Assembly: GCA_016293495.1 (NCBI GenBank)
Contig: JAEDED010000008.1
Span: 37,675-101,674, forward strand
Direction of reading: 5' to 3'
DNA: 64,000 nucleotides
DNA from: Treponema sp.
Lineage (GTDB): Bacteria; Spirochaetota; Spirochaetia; Treponematales; Treponemataceae
Made by a program: the position numbers and the translations under genes. This document shows positions 9,331 to 17,075 of the stretch, in pieces (the stretch's first letter is position 1; every line of letters begins with the position of its first letter). The notes beneath the pieces were generated by a model. It did no database searches. It worked only from the letters and a program-made list of their open reading frames with translations, and was not told the origin of the DNA.

Positions 9331-9978
9331 TTAGAAGTGGTATCTTGCACCAATAGTTGCAGATAATGCAAACAAGTGTTCTGCATCGTAGCTCTTTGTC
9401 CACTGAGGAAGCCAGAGCGCCTGACATTCAGCACCGAATGACCAGTTTTCGTTCATGCGGTAATAACAGCCTGCCTGTCCTTTTACTACAAGACCAGGAA
9501 AGTAGTTGTACTGAAGGTAGTTTTCGATTGCCATTCCGACATTGAGCGAAATAGGAAATTCAAAGCGCCACACGTAAGGCTGGTAAGTAATTCCGATTGT
9601 AAGAGGAATGTATGTAAAAATATTGCTTCCGATTGTAGGATGATAGCCGAACATAACGTCAGCACCGACTGCAATATGTTCTGTAAGGAATCTGTGATAG
9701 CCGACACTTAATGAACCGCCGACATAAAGCTGTTCACCGAAGCCGACAGGGAATGTAGGCATGAGTGCGATTGAGATGAACTGATCTCCAGCACCGTTCG
9801 GTGTAAGGCGTTCTTCTTCTTCTTCGTAGAAGTCGCCTTCTCCTGTGTAATCATCATCTTCATCCTGAGCGCTGTCAGTTGCCTGATAATTGTCAGCAGC
9901 CTGTGCATATATATTCTGCGGAATTGTAGTAAATGCCGTAAAAACAGCAAGTAAAAGTACTTTTGAAATGCGTTTCAT
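9331..9978 (-). CDS. Small outer-membrane beta-barrel protein
   Basis: 215 residues: signal peptide (1 to about 26, cut after YAQA), a very acidic linker rich in Asp/Glu (about 35-58), then a barrel-like region of alternating hydrophobic strands ending in the terminal aromatic motif GARYHF. The size fits an eight-stranded OmpW/OmpX-like barrel. The arrangement next to folD recalls the T. pallidum TP0733 region, from memory and unverified. It is the first gene of a two-gene minus-strand operon and is divergent from folD. Confidence 0.7.
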   Translation of the reverse strand: MKRISKVLLLAVFTAFTTIPQNIYAQAADNYQATDSAQDEDDDYTGEGDFYEEEEERLTPNGAGDQFISIALMPTFPVGFGEQLYVGGSLSVGYHRFLTEHIAVGADVMFGYHPTIGSNIFTYIPLTIGITYQPYVWRFEFPISLNVGMAIENYLQYNYFPGLVVKGQAGCYYRMNENWSFGAECQALWLPQWTKSYDAEHLFALSATIGARYHF

Positions 9979-10143
9979 AAATCCTCACTGATAGAATTTA
10001 AATAGAATATTTGTTATATTTTACATTATTATAATTGAAGAAATAATACATTTTTTATTATGTTTATTCAATTAAAATTTAAACCCACGACCTGGTATTT
10101 AGTTACAGGTTAAATTTTAAAGGAATTGTCGAGGAATTTACAA

Positions 10144-11025
10144 ATGAGCGCTACAATTATCGATGGAAAAGCTATTGCACAGGAAGTCAGGGCAGAAGTT
10201 GCACAGAAAGTAACAGAACTTAAGGCAAAAGGAATCAATCCCTGCCTTGCAGTTATTCTTGTAGGTGAAAACCCTGCAAGTGTTTCTTACGTTACAGGTA
10301 AGCAGAAAGCCCTCGCAGAAGCCGGAATGACAGACAGAAGCGTTCATCTCCCGGATAATACAACAGAAGAAGATTTATTAAAGCTCATTGATGAACTTAA
10401 CGGGGACAAATCAGTAAACGGAATCCTCGTTCAGCTTCCACTTCCAAAACATATCAACGAAGACCGCGTAATCATGGCAATCGATCCTGAAAAAGACGTT
10501 GACGGCTTCCATCCTGTAAATGTTGGAAACCTCATGATCGGCCGCAAGGCATTCCTTCCTTGTACACCACACGGAGTAGTTGTTCTCCTTGAAAAAATGA
10601 AGGTAGAAACAAGCGGCAAGCACTGTGTAATTGTAGGTCGTTCAAATATTGTGGGTAAACCGCTTGCAATTCTTATGTCTTCAAGAAAAGTAAACTCAAC
10701 TGTAACAATCTGTCATACAGGAACTAAAAACATGGCAGAAATCACAAAGCAGGCTGACATTCTTGTTGCCGCTGCAGGTCATCCTTCGACAGTTACAAAG
10801 GACATGGTAAAACCAGGGGCAGTTGTAATCGATGTCGGCGTTAACAGAATTCCTGACAGCACAAAAAAGAGCGGCTTCAGACTTGTCGGAGACTGTGATT
10901 ATGATGATGTTTCAGAAATTGCTTCTTACATCACACCTGTTCCGGGTGGAGTAGGACCTATGACAATTGCAATGCTCATGTTCAATACTCTCGAAGCTGC
11001 AATGAATCAGAACGGCTTGAACTAA
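10144..11025 (+). CDS. folD: Bifunctional methylenetetrahydrofolate dehydrogenase/cyclohydrolase
   Basis: 293-residue FolD, which interconverts 5,10-methylene-, methenyl- and 10-formyl-tetrahydrofolate using NADP. Family signatures are the [14 protein letters not shown] segment containing the catalytic Lys, [19 protein letters not shown], the nucleotide-binding [14 protein letters not shown] and the C-terminal [14 protein letters not shown]. The start is the ATG at 10144, preceded by GAGGA. An in-frame TTG at 10126 lies upstream of that site. The gene is divergent from the outer-membrane operon and is followed closely by miaB. Confidence 0.95.
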   Translation: MSATIIDGKAIAQEVRAEVAQKVTELKAKGINPCLAVILVGENPASVSYVTGKQKALAEAGMTDRSVHLPDNTTEEDLLKLIDELNGDKSVNGILVQLPLPKHINEDRVIMAIDPEKDVDGFHPVNVGNLMIGRKAFLPCTPHGVVVLLEKMKVETSGKHCVIVGRSNIVGKPLAILMSSRKVNSTVTICHTGTKNMAEITKQADILVAAAGHPSTVTKDMVKPGAVVIDVGVNRIPDSTKKSGFRLVGDCDYDDVSEIASYITPVPGGVGPMTIAMLMFNTLEAAMNQNGLN

Positions 11026-11064
11026 AATCAGGCTATTATTTAATTTCAGGACATTACTTAATTC

Positions 11065-12450
11065 ATGACATACTTTTTTGAAACTTACGGCTGTCAGATG
11101 AACATTGCAGAATCTGCTGCCGTTGAACAGCTTTTAATTTCGCGCGGCTGGACTAAGGCCGAAGATGCCCAGGTCTGTGATTTAGCAATCATCAATACCT
11201 GTTCAGTTCGTCAGACTGCAGAAAACCGCGTATTCGGCCGCCTTGGCTGGTTTTCTGGCCTTAAAGCGCTTCGTGCAAAAAAGCCCGGCGCAAAATCAAA
11301 GACTCTCGAAATTGCAGCTGAATACGTAAAAGACGAAGCAAAACCGATTACTGTCGTAGTAATGGGATGTATGGCAGAAAGATTCCTCAAGTCCCTGCAG
11401 AAAGATTATCCTGTCGTTGATTACGTAGTAGGAACTTACGCAAAAAAACAGTTCGGCGAAATTATCGAAGCGGTTGAAAACAACAGAAAAGCATCAGAAG
11501 TTAAACTTTCTGACGATCCTGATAAATATGAGTTCTCTTCAGTTTCTCTTGAACCAGGAGCCTTCAGTGCGTTTGTTCCTATCATGCACGGATGTAACAA
11601 CTTCTGTACTTACTGTATCGTTCCTTACGTCCGCGGTCGCGAAAAAAGCCGAAGCGTTGAAGATATCCTGAAAGAAATCGACTTTCTGTCAAAAGCCGGT
11701 GTTAAAGAAATTACAGTTCTCGGCCAGAATGTTAACTCTTATTCATATGACGGAGTAGATTTTCCAAAGCTGCTTGAAATCATCTGCGACCACATTGACG
11801 AAACTAAAAGCTCAATCGGCTGGGTTCGCTTTATGTCCAGCCATCCGAAAGATCTTTCTGACCGCCTGATTTCTGTAATTACCGAACGAAAACAGCTTTG
11901 CCATCACATTCATCTTGCAATGCAGCACGGCTCGACAAAAGTCCTTAAAGAAATGAACCGCCGTTACACAAGAGAAGAGTACCTGGCCCTTGTTGATAAA
12001 ATTAAAAAAGCAATTCCGGATGTTTCGCTTACAACAGACATCATGGTAGGATTTCCCGGGGAATCTGAAGCAGACTTTGAAGAGGTTCTTTCAATCATGA
12101 AAGAAATCATGTACGAAAATGCTTTCATGTATTACTATAATCCTCGTGAAGGAACTCCAGCAGCAACCCGCACTGATCAGATTGATGTTGAAGAAAAAAA
12201 GAAAAGACTTCAGAAAGTCATCGACCTTCAGCTTGAGATTACAAAAGTTCAGATGGAAAAACGGGTAGGCCAGATTATGACAATTCTTGCAGAAAGTGTA
12301 AGCCGTGATAACAAAGAAGAACTTTTAGGAAAAACACCTCAGGACGAAAGAGTTGCCTTTACAGCGCCTGAAAGTCTTATCGGAAAATTTGTAGAAGTTA
12401 AAATTGACAGCCTTTCCGGAAATACATTCCGCGGAAGTCTTGTAAAATAA
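11065..12450 (+). CDS. miaB: tRNA-2-methylthio-N6-isopentenyladenosine synthase
   Basis: 461-residue radical-SAM methylthiotransferase that adds the ms2 group to i6A37 of tRNAs. The N-terminal UPF0004 domain starts YFFETYGCQMN. The radical-SAM cluster is C177, C181, C184 in CNNFCTYCIVPYVRG. A TRAM domain closes the protein. The YGCQMN signature separates it from RimO, which is encoded at 30146. No strong ribosome-binding site lies close to the ATG; the nearest, AGGA, is 13 nt away. It lies 39 bp after folD. Confidence 0.93.
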   Translation: MTYFFETYGCQMNIAESAAVEQLLISRGWTKAEDAQVCDLAIINTCSVRQTAENRVFGRLGWFSGLKALRAKKPGAKSKTLEIAAEYVKDEAKPITVVVMGCMAERFLKSLQKDYPVVDYVVGTYAKKQFGEIIEAVENNRKASEVKLSDDPDKYEFSSVSLEPGAFSAFVPIMHGCNNFCTYCIVPYVRGREKSRSVEDILKEIDFLSKAGVKEITVLGQNVNSYSYDGVDFPKLLEIICDHIDETKSSIGWVRFMSSHPKDLSDRLISVITERKQLCHHIHLAMQHGSTKVLKEMNRRYTREEYLALVDKIKKAIPDVSLTTDIMVGFPGESEADFEEVLSIMKEIMYENAFMYYYNPREGTPAATRTDQIDVEEKKKRLQKVIDLQLEITKVQMEKRVGQIMTILAESVSRDNKEELLGKTPQDERVAFTAPESLIGKFVEVKIDSLSGNTFRGSLVK

Positions 12451-12465
12451 TCTGGAGGGAATTAT

Positions 12466-12762
12466 ATGGTTTTAAAACTTATACTTTTAATTGCTTCTCT
12501 TGTAGCCTTTTCCTTTTTTACTGGTTTAAATCTTGATAATAAATGTGATATCTGGTTTTTCTGGACAACGTTCAAGAATGTTCCTGTATTCCTTACTGGA
12601 ATAATTTCGTTTGCAGCTGGTGCGCTTTTTGCACTTCCTATTGCATTAAAAGCAGGAAGAAAAAACGATGATTCAGATAAAGAAGTCAGCAGAAAAACAG
12701 AAAAGGGTTTGAAAAAAATCAAATCTTCCGAAAATAATATTACATATGACCGGGACAAATAA
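12466..12762 (+). CDS. LapA-like two-helix membrane protein
   Basis: 98 residues with two hydrophobic segments (about 3-20 and 36-57) and a short charged cytoplasmic tail. The shape fits the LapA/DUF1049 family. It has an excellent ribosome-binding site (GGAGGG). It lies 15 bp after miaB and its stop codon abuts the start of the SPOR gene. In enterobacteria LapA works with LapB on LPS synthesis; whether that applies here is unknown. Confidence 0.65.
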   Translation: MVLKLILLIASLVAFSFFTGLNLDNKCDIWFFWTTFKNVPVFLTGIISFAAGALFALPIALKAGRKNDDSDKEVSRKTEKGLKKIKSSENNITYDRDK

Positions 12763-13830
12763 ATGAGATTTGGCTTAAAGCATTTTTTAATTTCTTTTAT
12801 CACTCTAAATTTATTCAGCATATTTGCACAGTCTGGTGCTGTAAAAGTAATAGACAAAGCGCTTGATATGGATACAGTAGACGAAGCTGTTTCGTATCTG
12901 GTTAAGAGTGCAGCTGAAGCAGAACAGAATTGTGACAAGCGTGTCCTTTACGCATTTGCAGGTTCGGTTCAGGAACAGGCATCATTATATTCTGCCGCAT
13001 CAGCTTCGTTTGCAAAAGCTGCTTCAATTTCTGTTGACCAGGAAACAGTAAACGCCTTCATTCTTAAAAAAGAAGCAAAGGCTTCAGAAAAAATTGTCTA
13101 TTCAATGCTTAAAAAAACATCAAGCATTCTTGTTCTTGATGCTGTAAGATGTTCATTAAATGCAGGCGAATCTAAAACTGCACTGAACTATCTTAATTCC
13201 TCTGTACGTAATTCTAAAGATGAAAAGATTCAGGCAAAGATCAAACTTTACGAAGTCTGGGCTTCCTTGTGTGATGCACAGGAAGAAAAAGATATCGAAG
13301 AACCTGTTACAATGTTAAAAGCATATTCTTCAATGTCCAGCATGAAGTCTGTTATGCCTTCAGTTCTTTTTACCTTGTGGTACATCAATGATGATTCAGA
13401 AGCCGCTCAGGCTTTGAAAAAAAAATATCCTTCAAGTCCAGAAGCAAATGTCGTAACAGGAGTAACTTCGTTGATGCCGACACCTTTCTGGTTCTTTGTT
13501 CCCCGCAAAGGTAACGCAATCGCGGATGCAAATGACACAAAGGCAAGCAGTATTTCTGCTGATAACGGTTCTTCAAAAAAGGAAACTAAAGCAGAAACTT
13601 CGGCTACTTCTGATAAAGTCAAACGCCAGCAGGTCGGACTTTTCGGTAAAAAAGAAAATGCAGAGTCTATGGTCAGCCGTCTCAAAGAAAAAGGTTTTAA
13701 TGCATATATCGAAGAAGAAAAAAGACCTTCGGGTAATATTTACTTTATCGTTGTCGTAAACGAAAATGATAAAGGTACTATCGGAATGCAGCTTAAAACT
13801 GCAGGCTTTGACTGTTATCCAATTTTCTAA
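12763..13830 (+). CDS. SPOR-domain exported protein with TPR-like N-terminus
   Basis: 355 residues. A signal peptide (1 to about 22, cut near IFAQS) is followed by an alpha-helical TPR-like region rich in Ala/Ser (about 25-245), a low-complexity linker, and a C-terminal SPOR domain (about 285-355: VGLFGKKENAESMVSRLKEKGF). SPOR domains bind denuded peptidoglycan at the septum, so a role in envelope or division is likely. The start codon directly follows the previous stop codon. Confidence 0.75.
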   Translation: MRFGLKHFLISFITLNLFSIFAQSGAVKVIDKALDMDTVDEAVSYLVKSAAEAEQNCDKRVLYAFAGSVQEQASLYSAASASFAKAASISVDQETVNAFILKKEAKASEKIVYSMLKKTSSILVLDAVRCSLNAGESKTALNYLNSSVRNSKDEKIQAKIKLYEVWASLCDAQEEKDIEEPVTMLKAYSSMSSMKSVMPSVLFTLWYINDDSEAAQALKKKYPSSPEANVVTGVTSLMPTPFWFFVPRKGNAIADANDTKASSISADNGSSKKETKAETSATSDKVKRQQVGLFGKKENAESMVSRLKEKGFNAYIEEEKRPSGNIYFIVVVNENDKGTIGMQLKTAGFDCYPIF

Positions 13831-13914
13831 AGTAAACACTTTTGAGAATAGTTCTTAGAATCATATATTTTTCCATTTCGAGCATTATTTATATAAGAAA
13901 AAATATCAGGAGTA

Positions 13915-14247
13915 TTATTTTTTCTGTCTGTCGTAATAGCCGTCTTCATATTCATAAACAGTAGTTACAGAATGATTTCCATGTTTTATCTCAGGAACAG
14001 TTTCGTTACAACCATCACAAACTGTAACTTTGCTCATTACATACTTAAAGTTTGGATTCCTTGGCGTTCCATATTTTTCTGAATATTCAATCTTTACATT
14101 TCCGCCTTGTGGAAGATTTACCTGTGTAAGCTGCCCATACCGACCGCTAATATTGCGTTTTCAATATGTTCCAAAGCCAGGAATTCGAAGCACATGATCT
14201 ACAAGCCCATCTCCATCTAGGTCTGTGAGTTTTGGCGGTTCCCTGCC
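13915..14247 (-). pseudogene. Fragment of a SpvB/TcdB-middle (RHS-associated) toxin gene
   Basis: The minus strand reads through a typical SpvB/Tc-toxin middle-domain segment: LTDLDGDGLVDHVLRIPG, then a TGA where Trp is expected (GFGTY*KRNISGRYGQL), then QVNLPQGGNVKIEYSEKYG, and finally VYEYEDGYYDRQKK before a TAA at 13915-13917. Intact relatives have a Trp codon at the TGA and continue past the GYYDR motif into an EFxGF motif. The gene therefore has an internal nonsense codon and has lost both ends. Its upstream boundary coincides with the hairpin-rich element at 14241. Family assignment rests on motif recognition. Confidence 0.7.
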
Positions 14248-14475
14248 TTTCGCAAGAGTTTTTGGCGTTGCTCAAAAACCTTGCTGGCAGGTCGCGCTTT
14301 TCGCGTGCGCAGCACAGCTGCTTCGAGACTCACTAAAAACAGTCTGCTAGACTGTTTTTACCCTGCTTTGCAGGGCCGTTCCCTAGGTTTCGCGTCAGAG
14401 CGCTTCATTGCTCCACTTCGTTTCGCAACCAGCCTAGCAGCTGGCCACTACAATCGCTAACCGTGAGGGAAATAT
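14241..14475. repeat. GC-rich hairpin cluster between a pseudogene and toxN
   Basis: This stretch is clearly more GC-rich than its surroundings and holds successive hairpins. One is a composite with CCTGCC/GGCAGG outer arms (14242-14247 and 14286-14291). The next is an 11-bp stem TAAAAACAGTC/GACTGTTTTTA (14334-14344 and 14350-14360). A third is CCCTGC/GCAGGG (14361-14375). The box GTTCCCT followed by TTTCGC occurs twice (about 14239 and 14379), suggesting two diverged units. No gene or named element was recognised. Confidence 0.55.
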
Positions 14476-14481
14476 TAAAAC

Positions 14482-15060
14482 TTAATCTACAGTATACTCC
14501 CTGCATTTTTCTTCGAGCAGTTTGAAATCACAACAGAATTTTATTACTTTACCCGTAGAAATTTGTTTTTCATAAAGTTTAGATGCCTTTTGAATCACCG
14601 AATCAATAATTTTCAAGCAAAATGTATATTCAATATTTAATAGGACTTTATACTTTATTTCTTGCACAGAATCTTTCTTTGACGGATTCAAATCAACTTC
14701 AGAATAAAGTCCCGATTTTATTGGAATCATTTTTTTCAAGTCTATAACAGAAAGAATATGTTTAAAAGTTCCGTCCTTATTTTTTACATAAATATCTTTC
14801 GTGCCTGTCTCAGCAGTTTTACAGTTCTCAAATATTAGAAAACGGTCTGTATCTACATTTTTCCAAGATTTATGTTTTTCCTTTGCGGAAGAAAGAGGTA
14901 TTACGTATTCAACACCTTTCTCTTCAATAAGTATTCCAATATATGGTTTTTTCTCATAGCCTGTCGGTTTGTAATAAACTTCCCTGCAAGAATCGTGTAA
15001 AGTCTTTAAATAATTTTGGTCAATAGTGATAAATTTCAGATTCTTTTTCAAAGAAAACAT
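14482..15060 (-). CDS. toxN: ToxN/AbiQ-family endoribonuclease, type III toxin-antitoxin
   Basis: 192-residue protein matching the ToxN/AbiQ family, RNases held inactive by a structured RNA antitoxin. Signatures are KPYIGILIEEKG, YVIPLSSAKEKHKSWKN, the LKKMIPIKSGLY segment and the C-terminal KFCCDFKLLEEKCREY. It has a good ribosome-binding site (GAGGT, 4 nt spacing). The upstream layout is typical of the class: a consensus promoter, a short structured transcript, then a Rho-independent terminator directly before the toxin, which allows limited read-through. Such loci act as phage-defence or plasmid-stability modules. It lies among broken toxin genes, so it was probably acquired. Confidence 0.85.
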   Translation of the reverse strand: MFSLKKNLKFITIDQNYLKTLHDSCREVYYKPTGYEKKPYIGILIEEKGVEYVIPLSSAKEKHKSWKNVDTDRFLIFENCKTAETGTKDIYVKNKDGTFKHILSVIDLKKMIPIKSGLYSEVDLNPSKKDSVQEIKYKVLLNIEYTFCLKIIDSVIQKASKLYEKQISTGKVIKFCCDFKLLEEKCREYTVD

Positions 15061-15069
15061 TTTTACCTC

Positions 15070-15105
15070 AAAAAAACTAAGGCTGCCTGAAAATCAAGCA
15101 GCCTT
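15070..15105 (-). terminator. Attenuating terminator between antitoxin RNA and toxN
   Basis: Perfect 8-bp stem AAGGCTGC/GCAGCCTT (15098-15105 and 15079-15086), followed on the minus strand by AG and seven T (15070-15076). In type III systems this terminator sets the excess of antitoxin RNA over toxin mRNA. Confidence 0.85.
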
Positions 15106-15160
15106 TCTTTAATCTTCATCTCTTTACGGATTAAAACCGCAGGTTAATGGAGACCTTCTA
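15106..15160 (-). ncRNA. Candidate type III RNA antitoxin (ToxI-like), single unit
   Basis: About 55 nt lie between the predicted transcription start (near 15159) and the terminator hairpin. I see a stem ATTAACC/GGTT-TT-AAT closed by TGC, enclosed by GTCTC/GAGAT (one wobble pair). Known ToxI RNAs are tandem repeats of about 34-45 nt, but no tandem repeat is visible here. The exact RNA ends are unknown. The call rests on position between promoter, terminator and toxin. Confidence 0.6.
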
Positions 15161-15165
15161 GTTTC

Positions 15166-15194
15166 AATATAGAACTAGATTTCATTCTTGTCAA
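15166..15194 (-). promoter_or_regulatory. Consensus sigma-70 promoter of the toxIN locus
   Basis: TTGACA (15189-15194) and TATATT (15166-15171) on the minus strand are separated by exactly 17 nt. The -10 box lies between the inverted arms CTAGTT and AACTAG (15159-15179), a possible operator. Confidence 0.85.
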
Positions 15195-15319
15195 GATAAT
15201 TTCTATATTAAAATTAAAGAAAATAATTCATAGAGATTTTAGTCCTGTTAGCTATGTATAACTTACCTTCTGAAGTCATTTTCTTTGAATCAGCAAGGTT
15301 TTGTAATGAATCGCATTTA

Positions 15320-15517
15320 TCATAGATTAATAAAAACAGATTTCTTTTTACGAGTAAATATTACTATTAATGAATAGATAGAAAAAACAAAAAGAAAAAG
15401 TATAATTATCCAATTATATAAAACATACCCAATATTTTTTTTAATGTAATATGAGAATAACAAACAACAAATAATAATCACATTGATAAAAACAACATTT
15501 ATAACATTTTTTTTCAT
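15320..15517 (-). CDS. Small two-helix membrane protein, possible immunity protein
   Basis: 65 residues, almost entirely two hydrophobic helices (about 5-24 and 31-53), with a positively charged C-terminus (FTRKKKS). An AGGTGA ribosome-binding site lies 7 nt before the ATG. That site overlaps the stop codon of the upstream toxin-tail-like fragment, an arrangement seen for toxin/immunity pairs. No family was recognised. The stretch 15195-15319 after it holds only a start-less open frame on the minus strand (to about 15218) that may be another remnant. Confidence 0.5.
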   Translation of the reverse strand: MKKNVINVVFINVIIICCLLFSYYIKKNIGYVLYNWIIILFLFVFSIYSLIVIFTRKKKSVFINL

Positions 15518-15524
15518 TTTAAAA

Positions 15525-15779
15525 TCACCTATACTGCATCATTTGCATTCTCATTAAGCGATAATTAGTTACTGCTTTTCCTTGCGAAGAATTTTGTCCA
15601 GCAGTAAACCCTAAATGTTGAGCCGCCTGTGTAGCTGCACCTTCCGAACAAAATCTCCTAGATTTAAAAGATTGATAGGCATCAAATCCAAGTTGCATTC
15701 CTCGATGCCGATATTTATTTAATTCATTTCCTTTTAGATTATCTTTTCCAAGAAATAAAATATTGCAGTAAAAATAAAA
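15525..15779 (-). pseudogene. Orphan C-terminal fragment, possibly of an RHS-type polymorphic toxin
   Basis: An open minus-strand frame with no credible start runs from a TAA at 15780-15782 to a TGA at 15525-15527. It reads FLGKDNLKGNELNKYRHRG, then MQLGFDAYQSFKSRRF and a basic, Met-rich tail ending MRMQMMQYR. It looks like the tail of a longer protein cut off from its body. The following small membrane protein and the SpvB/RHS remnant nearby suggest an orphan toxin tip, but the toxin family is not recognised. A 56-codon version could start at an internal ATG but has poor ribosome-binding spacing. Confidence 0.45.
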
Positions 15780-15800
15780 TTATTGCAAAAATATTATTCC

Positions 15801-15860
15801 AAAAAAATACCGACAGTTTGTTAAGCGTTCAAGTGCTTAAAAACCTGCCGGTATTTTTTT
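15801..15860. terminator. Bidirectional terminator after the AI-2E-type transporter
   Basis: A long stem pairs ACCG...CAG...GTTAAGC with GCTTAA...CTG...CGGT. It is flanked by seven A on the left and seven T on the right, so it can act in both directions. It ends the minus-strand gene at 15874. Confidence 0.8.
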
Positions 15861-15873
15861 ATACGGAACTTAA

Positions 15874-17004
15874 TTATCCGTTCAGAATATCTGCCTCGTT
15901 TTCATCTTCTTCATCGTCATCATCTGGTAAGTCTTTTGTATGAAGAAGCATATCAAGAACTGTAAAGAAAAGAATTACAGTCAAAGGTCCAAGAATCAAA
16001 CCGTTAAGTCCGAATACTGCAAGTCCTCCGAGAATTGCAAAGAAGATAATCAGCGGATGAACATTGATTCTATCTTTTAAAAGGAACGGTCTGATAAAGT
16101 TATCCATTGTACTTACAAAGATCGCGCACAGAACAAGGAATAAAGCACCGGTAAAAGGAGATTGTGTAATTATAAGAACAATTCCGACCGGAAGCCATAC
16201 TGCTGCAGTTCCAACAATCGGAACGAACGAACAGAACATAAGAATTACAGAGAAGAGAAGTGCACCCTGAACTCTGAAAATAAGCATAAGAATAAATGCA
16301 GCTGCTCCCTGGTAAAGCGCAACAAGAATATATCCTGAAAAAAGATTCTTTGTAATTTTAGTAAACTTTTCAGAAAGAATATTCATGTATTCTTTCTTTA
16401 CAGGAAGTGCCTTCTTTACAAGCGCATCAAGATAAGGACCGTCGAGGAAGCAGAAGTAAAGGGCAAAAACAATAAATACAAGAGACATGATAAAGTTTCC
16501 TGTTTTGCTTACAATCTTAGTACTGATGCCGACAAGCTTTGAACTGTAAGTCGAAAGAAATTCCATAACATAAGACTGCATGTCTTCAATTTTAAAGTTA
16601 GGAATATCAATTCCAAGTCCTTGAATAAAATTGTAAAGTCCTTCAAACGGACCGTCAGCATCAAACAGGTTTGGATTTGCACTGATGTAATCGAGAATCT
16701 GTATCAGGAATGATTTTAATTCATTGAAAAGGAATAATGCAATAAAAATAATTGGTGTAATTATAAGAAGCAGAATTCCAACTGAGAAAAGTGTTGCAAG
16801 AAGATTTCGTTTTAACGAGTAAAACTTTTTATTCGGATTAAGCTTGTTGTTAAATTTGGCATGCAGCGGACGGAATATTATGTAAATAAAAACTGTCCAT
16901 AAAACTACAGTAAAAAATGGATAAATCATTGCTACACATGCTGCTAAAAACAGAAGTAGCAAAGAAAAAATGAAAAAATTTTGTACGGCTTTTCTTGTAT
17001 TCAT
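15874..17004 (-). CDS. AI-2E / PerM family membrane transporter
   Basis: About 376 residues with seven to eight hydrophobic helices. The N-terminal pair of helices includes FFIFSLLLLFLAACVAM. A large extracytoplasmic region (about 105-160) and the family-typical C-terminal helices (VQGALLFSVILMFCSFVPIVG; GLNGLILGPLTVILFF) follow. The acidic C-terminal tail is DDDDEEDENEAD. The family (UPF0118) includes putative AI-2 exporters and sodium/proton antiporters; the substrate here is unknown. Neither the ATG at 17004 nor an in-frame GTG at 17022 has a clear ribosome-binding site. The ATG was chosen. The gene is divergent from lptC-lptA. Confidence 0.8.
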   Translation of the reverse strand: MNTRKAVQNFFIFSLLLLFLAACVAMIYPFFTVVLWTVFIYIIFRPLHAKFNNKLNPNKKFYSLKRNLLATLFSVGILLLIITPIIFIALFLFNELKSFLIQILDYISANPNLFDADGPFEGLYNFIQGLGIDIPNFKIEDMQSYVMEFLSTYSSKLVGISTKIVSKTGNFIMSLVFIVFALYFCFLDGPYLDALVKKALPVKKEYMNILSEKFTKITKNLFSGYILVALYQGAAAFILMLIFRVQGALLFSVILMFCSFVPIVGTAAVWLPVGIVLIITQSPFTGALFLVLCAIFVSTMDNFIRPFLLKDRINVHPLIIFFAILGGLAVFGLNGLILGPLTVILFFTVLDMLLHTKDLPDDDDEEDENEADILNG

Positions 17005-17075
17005 AAAAACAATTTTAAGCACAAAGTTGCTTTTTGTCTATGCTCATTTTGTTTAATAATATATAATAGAAAAAT

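Noticed and set aside
14241..14475. Hairpin cluster considered as integron attC sites
   Set aside because: The paired core motifs RYYYAAC and GTTRRRY are not found in the right places, and there is no integrase in the window.
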